Source: Kitasatospora sp. NBC_01250
GTDB lineage: Bacteria; Actinomycetota; Actinomycetes; Streptomycetales; Streptomycetaceae
Direction of reading: 5' to 3'
Length of the DNA: 64,000 nucleotides
Assembly: GCF_036226465.1 (NCBI RefSeq)
Contig: NZ_CP108476.1
Coordinates: forward strand, 8,060,001-8,124,000
Under the pieces are notes generated by a model. The model was not told the DNA's origin, made no database searches, and saw only the letters and a list, made by a program, of their open reading frames with translations. Position numbers and translations under genes: made by a program. Positions 23,888 through 32,901 of the stretch are shown piece by piece. Position 1 is the first letter of the stretch. Each line of letters opens with the position of its first letter.

Positions 23888-25135
23888 ATGACGACGGTTC
23901 AGCAGCGCACTGCCGAGACCGATCCGGCCGTGCTGACGGCCGGCTGGCGCGAGGTGGCCGCCCGCACCGGGCCGGCCGACCGGGCGGCGGCCGAGCGGGG
24001 GGTGCTGGCCGCCTACCGGGCGGCGGGCCTGGCCGCCCCGCGGGCCCTGCTGTGGTTCGACTCGCCGCTCCAGGCCACCGCGGCCGCCCTGCTGCTCACC
24101 GGCGGCAGCGCGGCGGTGCAGGCCCGGCTGGGCGAGGACCGGGCCGAGGCTCTTCTCGCCCCGGTCGCGGCGCGGCTCGCGGCGGCCGGCGTGCCTCCCG
24201 AAGCGGGCGGCGCGGGGGAGAGCGTGCGGGAGGCGGTGCGCACCCGGCCGTGGGAGCGCGGCCGGGCCCGGACGCACGAGCGGCTCGGCGGTCCGGGCTG
24301 GGCCTCGCTCTGGTCGCTGACCGGTGCTGAACTCTGGCCGCAGAAGCAGGCGTTGACCGCACGGATCAAGGGCGCGGTGGCCGACCTGCTGGACGGATCC
24401 AGCGCGCAGGAGGCCGAGGACGAGGCGCTGCGCGCGGCGGGGGAGCACGACGCCGCCGAGCTGCTGCGCGAGCGGGTCCCGGCGGCCGTGGCGGCCGTCC
24501 GGCTCGCGCTGCTCGACGCGGTCCTCGGCCAGCACGACGCGGCCTGGCTGGCCGCCCAGGAGGCGGCCGGCCAGCTCGACGGCGAGCGTGACGGCGCCCT
24601 GTCCGCGCTGGCTGGGGTGGCCCGGGCCGCCGGCTGGTGGTGGCCCTACGCCCAGGTGGTGCTGCTCACCGAGCGCCCCAGCGAGCTGCACCGCGACGAG
24701 GCCGGGCGGCTGGACCGCGCGGACGGCCCCGCGCTCGCCTATCCGGACGGCTTCGCCCTGCACGTCTGGCGGGGCATGCCGGTGCCCGCCGACTTCCTGG
24801 CCGGGCTCGGCGGGCTGACCCTCGCCCGGATCCAGGCCGAGGAGAACGCCGAGCTGCGCCGCGTGATGCTGGAGCACTACGGCTATGACCGCTACCTGGC
24901 CGAGACCGGCGCCGAGCCGCTGCACCGGGACGGGACCGGGGTGCTCTGGCGGATCCAACTGCCGGGCGACGAGCCGGTGGTGATGGTGGAGGTGGTCAAT
25001 TCGACGCCCGAGCCCGATGGCAGCAGCCGGACCTACTGGCTGCGGGTGCCGCCGCGCATCCGCACGGCGCGTGCCGGGGTGGCCTGGACCTTCGGGGTGA
25101 CGGAGGAGGAGTACCGGCCGCTGCGCGAGACGTGA
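23888..25135 (+). CDS. DUF6745-like protein of unknown function
   Basis: A 415-residue protein. The N-terminal half is Ala-rich and helical (transcript of many short helices with no membrane segment); the C-terminal 180 residues carry conserved-looking motifs ELHRDEAGRLDRADGPALAY, FALHVWRGMPVPADF, MLEHYGYDRYLAETGAEPLH and VVMVEVVNSTPEPDGS that I associate with DUF6745, a family of unknown function also found beside repeat proteins. The ATG follows GGGAGAAGAGCG. It follows the small His-rich gene on the same strand, and the pair is divergent from the STM4011-4015-type operon; recurrence of this arrangement would link it to that pathway. Confidence 0.82.
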   Translation: MTTVQQRTAETDPAVLTAGWREVAARTGPADRAAAERGVLAAYRAAGLAAPRALLWFDSPLQATAAALLLTGGSAAVQARLGEDRAEALLAPVAARLAAAGVPPEAGGAGESVREAVRTRPWERGRARTHERLGGPGWASLWSLTGAELWPQKQALTARIKGAVADLLDGSSAQEAEDEALRAAGEHDAAELLRERVPAAVAAVRLALLDAVLGQHDAAWLAAQEAAGQLDGERDGALSALAGVARAAGWWWPYAQVVLLTERPSELHRDEAGRLDRADGPALAYPDGFALHVWRGMPVPADFLAGLGGLTLARIQAEENAELRRVMLEHYGYDRYLAETGAEPLHRDGTGVLWRIQLPGDEPVVMVEVVNSTPEPDGSSRTYWLRVPPRIRTARAGVAWTFGVTEEEYRPLRET

Positions 25136-25233
25136 CGCCCGGGGCTCCCCGGTACACCCGCCCGCGCCCCCCAATGGTGGCACCTGCGGTTTTCGCCGGT
25201 GTCGGCGTCGCTTCCCGGTGGAAGAAGGAGGGG

Positions 25234-26517
25234 ATGCCCGGTGTGAGTGAGGAAGTGACAGGGATCGTCCGGCGCGGGCTGCGCGATCCGGCGGTGGTGC
25301 AGACGGTGCGTGCGACGGTGGCGGCGACCCTCGCCTATGTCGTCGCGCTGCAGGTGAGCAGCGAGCCGGCACCGCTGACCGCGCCGCTCACCGCCCTGCT
25401 CGTCGTGCAGGTCACCCTGTACGCCACCCTCACCACCGGCGTCCGCCGGGTGAACTCGGTGGTGGTGGGCGTGGTGATCGCCATCGGGTTCAGCTCGGTG
25501 ATGGGGCTGAGCTGGTGGAGCCTGGGGCTGATCATCCTGGCCGCGCTGACCATCGGGCGTTTCGTGCGGGTGGACGAGTTCGTCAACGAGGTCGCGATCA
25601 GCGCGATGCTGGTGCTCGGGGTGACCAGGCTGGCCTCCCAGGCCTGGGACCGGGTGCTGGAGACGCTGGTCGGGGCGGTGGTCGGGCTGCTCTTCAACCT
25701 GGTGTTCGCCCCGCCGGTGTGGGTGGACACGGCCGGCGAGTCGATCGAGGACCTGGCCCGCCGCGCCCGCCACCTGCTGCTGCGGATCGGTGAGGAACTC
25801 GGCGAGCCGATCCCGGTCGCGCGCGCCGCTGAGCGGCTGCACGAGGCCCGCCGGCTCGACCAGGCGATCGCGGACGTGGACGCGGCGCTGCGCCAGGCCG
25901 AGGACAGCCTGCGGCTGAACCCGCGGATCACCGAGGGCCGGCTCTCGCGGATAGTGCTGCGCACCGGGCTGGACACCCTGGAGATCTGCGTGGTCGTGGT
26001 CCGGGTGCTGGCCCGCTCGCTGACCGACCTGGCCAAGCGGCGCGAGGTGGGCGAACGCCTCTTCCCGCCCGAGGTCGCCGTGGAGCTGGAGGAGCTGCTG
26101 GAGCACATCGGCAACGCTCTGGTCAGCTTCGCGGTCCTGGTGACCACGCAGGTCAGCAGTGACGCGCAGCAGGCCGAGAACCGGCTGGCCGAGGAGCTGA
26201 CCGCGGCCTGGGCCAGCCGGGACCGGGTCGCCCAGCTGCTGCTGCGGCGCGTCCAGGAGCACCCCAAGGCCTGGCAGCTGCACGGCTCGCTGCTGGCCGA
26301 GGTCGACCGGATCCTCGACGAGCTTGACCTGGACCACCGCTCGCGGCGCCTGATGGAGGAGCTGGACCGGGCCTCGGCGGCCGACCGGGAGCGGTTCTCC
26401 CGGTTCGGCCGGCTGCGTCGGCTGATCCGCGGCGAGCGGGTGGGCCGGGACGGGCGTGCGCGGCGCCGTCGTGAGAAGGCGAAGCGCTCCGGTGACGAGC
26501 AGGTCAGCCGCGTTTGA
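25234..26517 (+). CDS. FUSC/aromatic-acid-exporter-like membrane protein
   Basis: A 427-residue protein with an N-terminal membrane half of about six hydrophobic segments (for example LIILAALTIGRFV, LVGAVVGLLFNLVF) and a long C-terminal cytoplasmic half with heptad-rich helices (LHEARRLDQAIADVDAALRQ, ELEELLEHIGNALVSF). This layout fits the ArAE/FUSC group, linked to export of aromatic acids, although many actinobacterial members are uncharacterised. ATG at 25234 and GTG at 25243 are both possible starts behind AAGGAGG. The final codons (VSRV and stop) lie inside a 16 bp tandem repeat. Confidence 0.85.
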   Translation: MPGVSEEVTGIVRRGLRDPAVVQTVRATVAATLAYVVALQVSSEPAPLTAPLTALLVVQVTLYATLTTGVRRVNSVVVGVVIAIGFSSVMGLSWWSLGLIILAALTIGRFVRVDEFVNEVAISAMLVLGVTRLASQAWDRVLETLVGAVVGLLFNLVFAPPVWVDTAGESIEDLARRARHLLLRIGEELGEPIPVARAAERLHEARRLDQAIADVDAALRQAEDSLRLNPRITEGRLSRIVLRTGLDTLEICVVVVRVLARSLTDLAKRREVGERLFPPEVAVELEELLEHIGNALVSFAVLVTTQVSSDAQQAENRLAEELTAAWASRDRVAQLLLRRVQEHPKAWQLHGSLLAEVDRILDELDLDHRSRRLMEELDRASAADRERFSRFGRLRRLIRGERVGRDGRARRRREKAKRSGDEQVSRV

Positions 26518-26566
26518 CGTCAGCCGCGTTTGACGTCAGCCGTGTTTGACGTCAGCCGCGTTTGAC
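26503..26566. repeat. Four tandem 16 bp repeats across a convergent junction
   Basis: GTCAGCCGCGTTTGAC is repeated four times without gaps (26503, 26519, 26535, 26551); the third copy has T for C at one position. The first copy contains the stop codon of the FUSC-like gene and the last contains the stop codon of the convergent methyltransferase gene, so the repeat spans both gene ends. The unit is not a multiple of three. Confidence 0.9.
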
Positions 26567-27397
26567 GGCCACGCCGCCGTACATCGCGATGTCCTGGTCG
26601 CGCACCGGGGCCGCGCCCGGGTCCGGCCGCCACTGGTGGACCAGGGCCACCCCGGGGTCGAGCAGCTCGTAGCCGTCGAAGAAGGCGGTCGCCTCCGCCT
26701 TGTCCCGGACCTGGAGCGGGATGCCGCGCGCGTTGTACTCGCGGCTGACCCCGCCCACGCCCACCGGGTCGGTGTCGCCGGTGAAGACGGTCAGGGCGAG
26801 GAAGCTGCCCGGGGCGAGCTGGTCCATGAGCCGGCGCACGATGCCCTGCGGGTCGTCCCGGTCGAGCACGAAGTGCACGATCGCGATCAGTGACAGTGCC
26901 ACCGGGCGGCTCAGGTCCAGCACCTCGCGCAGCTGCGCCGAGCCGATGATCGAGTCGACGTCGCGCAGGTCGGCGTCCAGGTAGCAGGTGCGGCCCTGCG
27001 GGGTGCTCGACATCAGGGCCCGCGCGTGGGTCAGCACGATCGGGTCGTTGTCGACGTAGGCGACCCGCGTCTCGGGGGCGATGGCCTGGGCGATCTCGTG
27101 CACGTTGGGCGAGGTGGGGATGCCGGTGCCGATGTCCAGGAACTGGCGGACCCCGTACTGCTCGGTCAGGTGGCGCACGGCGCGCTGCATGAAGGTGCGG
27201 GTGGTCCGCATCGAGACGGGCAGGGCCGGCCAGGCCTCGACCGAGGCGTGGGCGGCCACCCGGTCCGCCTCGAAGTTGGTCTTGCCGCCGATGAGGTAGT
27301 CGTAGACCCGGGCCGAATGCGGGACCTCCATCCGCAGATCGACGGCCGGTCGGTCGTCATCCTCCGGCTTGTGCCTCATCCAGTCCGTGTCCGACAT
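26552..27397 (-). CDS. SAM-dependent methyltransferase (Methyltransf_19/DUF574)
   Basis: A 281-residue soluble methyltransferase of a family expanded in streptomycetes. Typical segments: SARVYDYLIGGKTNFEADR near the start, QFLDIGTGIPTSPNVHE (SAM-binding loop, about residues 85-101), VAYVDNDPIVLTHARALM with the acidic ribose-binding residue, and ALTVFTGDTDPVG. Targets are unknown; members are often linked to secondary metabolism. The ATG at 27397 is preferred because a GAGG lies six bases upstream; an ATG four codons earlier is also in frame. Divergent from the second phospholipase C gene. Confidence 0.92.
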   Translation of the reverse strand: MSDTDWMRHKPEDDDRPAVDLRMEVPHSARVYDYLIGGKTNFEADRVAAHASVEAWPALPVSMRTTRTFMQRAVRHLTEQYGVRQFLDIGTGIPTSPNVHEIAQAIAPETRVAYVDNDPIVLTHARALMSSTPQGRTCYLDADLRDVDSIIGSAQLREVLDLSRPVALSLIAIVHFVLDRDDPQGIVRRLMDQLAPGSFLALTVFTGDTDPVGVGGVSREYNARGIPLQVRDKAEATAFFDGYELLDPGVALVHQWRPDPGAAPVRDQDIAMYGGVAVKRG

Positions 27398-27517
27398 CCT
27401 CGGCCTCATCTCGTGGTCGTGTCGGGACAGAGTAACGGCCGTTCCGGCCTGCCGCGGCCTGAAGATGAAAGATCGTCATGGTGGTTCGTCGCCTCCGATT
27501 CATCTGCCGTACAGGGA

Positions 27518-27533
27518 AGTTGTCCAGCCAAGT
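27518..27533 (+). promoter_or_regulatory. Second copy of the phospholipase C upstream element
   Basis: AGTTGTCCAGCCAAGT, identical to the element before the first phospholipase C gene, 57 bases upstream of this gene's ATG. Here it is framed by AGGGA and TCCCT, giving an outer inverted repeat AGGGAA/TTCCCT not present at the first copy. Confidence 0.45.
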
Positions 27534-27590
27534 TCCCTGCCGCTGCACGACCTTTCTCGGTAGTCCTCCACCGCGAAGAAAGGTCCCCGG

Positions 27591-29555
27591 ATGTCCCCGA
27601 TCTCCCGCCGCGCCCTGCTCGGTTCAGCCGCCGCCATCGGTGCGGGCAGCGCGCTCGGCGTGCTCCCAGGGTCGGTGCGCCGAGCCATGGCCGCGAGCAC
27701 CGGGAGCGGTTCGCTCTCCTCGGTCAAGCACGTCGTGATCCTGATGCAGGAGAACCGCTCCTTCGACCACTACTACGGCACCCTGTCGGGGGTGCGCGGC
27801 TACGCCGACACCTCGCTGCTGCGCTTCCCGAAGGGCTCCAACGTCTGGAGCCAGAACACCAAGGGCTCGGCCGGCGGCGGCAGCATCCTGCTGCCCTGGC
27901 ACCTGAACACCGCACTGACGGACGCCCAGCAGGTGGAGGACCTCGACCACTCGTGGAGCGGCACCCACGGTGCCTGGAACGGCGGTCTGAACAACAACTG
28001 GATCCCGGAGAAGACCGGGTACACCATGGGCTACTACACCCGCACCGACCTGCCGTACCACTACGCGCTGGCCGACGCCTTCACCATCTGCGACCAGTAC
28101 TTCTGCTCGGTCCAGGGCCCGACCAACCCGAACCGGCTCTACCAGTGGACCGGCATGGTCGACCCGAACGGCACCGGCGGCGGGCCGGTCACCGACAACA
28201 GCGAGGCCGGCTACTCCTGGACCACCTACCCCGAGATGCTGCAGGACGCCGGCGTCTCCTGGCGGGTCTACCAGGAGGCCGACAACTACGACGACAACCC
28301 GCTCGCCTGGTTCACCCAGTTCAAGAACGCCGCGACCAACGACCCGCTGTACGTCAACGGCATGGCCCGGGTGGCGAACATCGCCTCGGCGATCAGTGCG
28401 GACATCGCGGCCGGCACCTTCCCGACCGTCTCGTGGGTGGTGGCGCCGACCGCGCAGTGCGAGCACCCGGCCAACCGCCCGGCCGACGGCGCGGACTTCG
28501 TCAACGGCGTGCTGTCGGCCATCGCGGGCGACCAGGCCACCTGGGACTCCACCGTCGTCTTCTACAACTTCGACGAGAACGACGGCTTCTTCGACCACGT
28601 CGCCCCGCCCACCGCGCCCTCCGGCACCGCCGACGAGTACATCAGCGGCCTGCCGATCGGCATGGGCCCGCGGGTGCCGATGACGGTGATCTCGCCCTGG
28701 TCCACCGGCGGACGGGTCTGCTCGCAGACCTTCGACCACACCTCGCCGCTGCGCTTCGCCGAGCTGGTCACGGGTGTGACCTGCAGCAACATCTCCGCCT
28801 GGCGGCGCTCCGTGAGCGGCGACCTGACCAGCGCGTTCAGCTTCGGGGCGAGCCCGGTCGCGTTTCCCACCAACCTGCCGAACACCGCCGCGCTGGTCAC
28901 CGCCGCGAACAACGAGGAGAGCCTGCCCGCGCCCAAGGTGCCCAGCGCGGGCGCGCTGCCCGGCCAGGAGTCCGGCGACCGGCCCGCGCAGGCGCTCGGC
29001 TACGTCTTCGACACCACTTCCTGGACCGACACCTCGACCGGCCGGATCTGGTTCAAGACCGTCTCCGGCGGTCCGCTGGGCGGCGCCTTCACGGCCTACA
29101 CCGTCAACGACCGGACCTACGCCGCCTGGCCCTACACCTGCGCGGCCGGCGGCTCGATCTCCGACTACTTCTCCGCCAAGACCTACGGCGGCGGCCCCTA
29201 CGACATCGACCTGCACGGCCCCGACGGCTACCTGCGCGGCTTCCAGGGCAATGTGCTGACCTGGTCGAACAGTGCCAAGGCGCACCTCGAGGCGGCCGTG
29301 GTGGACGGGCGGGACGGCGCCACGCTGACCCTGACGCTGACCAACGCGGGCTCCGTCGCCGCCGTCTTCACCGTCAACGCCAACGCCGCCTACCTGGCCG
29401 GCTCCGGCTCGGCGACGCAGGTGACCGTCGCGGCGGGCGGCTCGGTGACCCGCACGCTGTCCGCCACCGCGGCGGGCCGTTACGACTACACGGTCACCGC
29501 CAACACCGGCGACGGCTTCGCCCGCCGCTTCGCCGGCCGGCTGTACGCGCAGTAG
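27591..29555 (+). CDS. Phospholipase C, phosphocholine-specific, Tat-exported (second copy)
   Basis: A 654-residue paralogue of the enzyme at 3.4-5.5 kb. It has a twin-arginine signal (ISRRALLGSAAAIG at residues 4-17), the catalytic-domain opening QENRSFDHYYGT at 53-64, FYNFDENDGFFDHVAPP, MTVISPWSTGG and QTFDHTSPLRF, and two C-terminal beta domains rich in Gly, Ser and Thr. The two copies differ considerably in the C-terminal region, so they are old paralogues rather than a recent duplication. Likely role: release of phosphate-containing head groups from lipids outside the cell. A strong hairpin follows the stop. Confidence 0.95.
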   Translation: MSPISRRALLGSAAAIGAGSALGVLPGSVRRAMAASTGSGSLSSVKHVVILMQENRSFDHYYGTLSGVRGYADTSLLRFPKGSNVWSQNTKGSAGGGSILLPWHLNTALTDAQQVEDLDHSWSGTHGAWNGGLNNNWIPEKTGYTMGYYTRTDLPYHYALADAFTICDQYFCSVQGPTNPNRLYQWTGMVDPNGTGGGPVTDNSEAGYSWTTYPEMLQDAGVSWRVYQEADNYDDNPLAWFTQFKNAATNDPLYVNGMARVANIASAISADIAAGTFPTVSWVVAPTAQCEHPANRPADGADFVNGVLSAIAGDQATWDSTVVFYNFDENDGFFDHVAPPTAPSGTADEYISGLPIGMGPRVPMTVISPWSTGGRVCSQTFDHTSPLRFAELVTGVTCSNISAWRRSVSGDLTSAFSFGASPVAFPTNLPNTAALVTAANNEESLPAPKVPSAGALPGQESGDRPAQALGYVFDTTSWTDTSTGRIWFKTVSGGPLGGAFTAYTVNDRTYAAWPYTCAAGGSISDYFSAKTYGGGPYDIDLHGPDGYLRGFQGNVLTWSNSAKAHLEAAVVDGRDGATLTLTLTNAGSVAAVFTVNANAAYLAGSGSATQVTVAAGGSVTRTLSATAAGRYDYTVTANTGDGFARRFAGRLYAQ

Positions 29556-29584
29556 TCGCCGCCCGGCGGTCCATCACCGGCTGT

Positions 29585-29616
29585 GAGCCGACCGGGACTT
29601 CGCGCCCGGTCGGCTC
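29585..29616 (+). terminator. Terminator of the second phospholipase C gene
   Basis: A perfect 12 bp stem (GAGCCGACCGGG with CCCGGTCGGCTC) around the eight-base loop ACTTCGCG, 30 bases after the stop codon. Stable and well placed to end the transcript before htpG. Confidence 0.8.
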
Positions 29617-29648
29617 GCGGTCTGCCCGTCTTCCCTGCTGAAGAGGGG

Positions 29649-29710
29649 TTTGCCCGACAACCCGTTCGTCTAAAGTACTCAGGTCAGATCCCGACACCAG
29701 GTGACCTGAG
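29649..29710 (+). promoter_or_regulatory. htpG promoter with 9 bp inverted repeat
   Basis: TTTGCC at 29649-29654 and TAAAGT at 29671-29676, 16 bases apart, look like a vegetative promoter. Immediately downstream, CTCAGGTCA (29678-29686) is the exact reverse complement of TGACCTGAG (29702-29710), 15 bases apart. A protein bound there would block transcription. The repeat is not the HspR (HAIR) or CIRCE element. Confidence 0.5.
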
Positions 29711-29724
29711 AAGGAATAACGGAT

Positions 29725-31704
<1,980 letters not shown>

Positions 31705-31715
31705 GCCGGCGGCCG

Positions 31716-31755
31716 GCGTGGGCCACGGTCGCGATCGCGCGGTCGTGGCCCACGC
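31716..31755. terminator. Bidirectional terminator between htpG and the CorA-like gene
   Basis: A perfect 12 bp stem, GCGTGGGCCACG at 31716-31727 with CGTGGCCCACGC at 31744-31755; the 16-base loop contains the palindrome CGCGATCGCG. It begins 12 bases after the htpG stop and lies between convergent genes. Confidence 0.75.
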
Positions 31756-31763
31756 GCGTTGCG

Positions 31764-31828
31764 GCGCCGTCCTTCCGCGCCGTCCTTCCGCGCCGTCGCC
31801 CTGCGCTGTCGCCCTGCGCCGTCAGACC
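31764..31828. repeat. Five 13 bp tandem repeats at the CorA gene end
   Basis: Units of 13 bases starting GCGC(C/T)GTC follow each other at 31764, 31777, 31790, 31803 and 31816. The first two are identical (ending CTTCC), the next two differ by one base (ending GCCCT). The last copy includes the stop codon of the CorA-like gene. Confidence 0.75.
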
Positions 31829-32796
31829 CAGTCGCGGCGCTTGAAGGTCACGTAGAGCACCACCGAGAGCACGATCATGATGACGGTGGAGGCCCAGAAG
31901 CCGGCCTGGGTGCCGAAGCCCGGATAGGGGACGTTCTGGCCGTAGAAGCCGGTGACGGCGGTGGGCACGGCGATGATCGCGGCCCAGCTGGTGACCTTCT
32001 TCATGATCATGTTCATCCGGTTGCCCTGGACCGTCAGGTTGGTCTCCATCACCGTGGTGACCAGGTCGCGCAGGGACTCGGTCCACTCGGTGGCGCGCAG
32101 CACGTGGTCGTAGACGTCCTGGTAGTACGGCATCATCGGCTCGTTGACCACGTGGACGTCGCGCCGCAGCAGGGAGTTGACCACCTCGCGCATCGGCAGC
32201 ACCACGCGGCGCAGCTTGACCAGGCTCTTGCGCAGCTCGTAGGAGGTGCGCTGGACCTCCTGGATCTGCTCGGGGCTGTCCTCGAAGAGCAGGTCCTCCA
32301 GGTTCTCGATCCGCTCGTCCAGCACCTGGACGGCCTTGAAGTGGCTGTCGACCAGGTAGTCCAGCAGCCCGTGCACCAGGAAGCCCACGCCGTGTTCGGC
32401 CAGCTCCGGGGTGTTGTCCCAGCGCTCGACGACGTGGTCCATGTCGCAGTGCCGACCCTTGCGGATGGTGATCAGGGCGTTGGGCGTGATGAAGGCGGCG
32501 ACCTCGCCGACGCTGAAGGCGGCGGTGTCGGGGTCAAGGCAGACCGCGTAGGCGGAGAGGAAGAGGTGCGTGCGGTAGCGGTCGAGCTTGGGGCGCTGGT
32601 GGTCGTTGCGGGCGTCCTCGACGGCGAGGGCGTGCAGGCCGAACTCCTCGATGATCGTCTCGAAGTCGGCGGACTCCGGGTCGTGCACGTCCAGCCAGAC
32701 CGTGGATTCGGGGTCCCCTATGTAGTCGGAGATCTCCTCGGCGGGGAAGCCCTCCAGTTTCAGGGTGCCGTTGCGGTACAGCCGGGTGCGCATCAT
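31822..32796 (-). CDS. CorA-family divalent-cation transporter
   Basis: A 324-residue protein with a large cytoplasmic domain and two C-terminal membrane helices (about 265-285 and 295-315), the CorA layout. The pore-mouth motif, usually YGMN, reads YGQN here (TGFYGQNVPYPGF). The Met-to-Gln change also occurs in other CorA-superfamily branches and may alter ion choice, so magnesium uptake should not be assumed. The ATG at 32796 is followed by a second ATG; AGGGTG is weakly placed upstream. Monocistronic, convergent with htpG. Confidence 0.9.
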   Translation of the reverse strand: MMRTRLYRNGTLKLEGFPAEEISDYIGDPESTVWLDVHDPESADFETIIEEFGLHALAVEDARNDHQRPKLDRYRTHLFLSAYAVCLDPDTAAFSVGEVAAFITPNALITIRKGRHCDMDHVVERWDNTPELAEHGVGFLVHGLLDYLVDSHFKAVQVLDERIENLEDLLFEDSPEQIQEVQRTSYELRKSLVKLRRVVLPMREVVNSLLRRDVHVVNEPMMPYYQDVYDHVLRATEWTESLRDLVTTVMETNLTVQGNRMNMIMKKVTSWAAIIAVPTAVTGFYGQNVPYPGFGTQAGFWASTVIMIVLSVVLYVTFKRRDWV

Positions 32797-32901
32797 GGCG
32801 GACACCCTAGCCGTGCTGCCAACACCGCTCGCACCGGCCCGGTGGGGCACCGTGGCCGCCCGGGATCTCGGGACACCGGGGGCGATTCGTATTAAAAACT
32901 G

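Noticed and set aside
21074..25372. 1432-codon minus-strand frame
   Set aside because: Only its end is the STM4014-type gene; upstream it runs through the antisense or alternate frames of real genes and is Arg/Pro/Ala-rich.
5546..27533. PHO box (PhoP site) at the phospholipase element
   Set aside because: The GTTCACC direct repeats with 11-base period are not present; the two GTT starts near the second copy are 13 bases apart and the first copy has only one.
29678..29710. HAIR (HspR) or CIRCE element at htpG
   Set aside because: Neither CTTGAG-type HAIR arms nor the TTAGCACTC arms of CIRCE are present.
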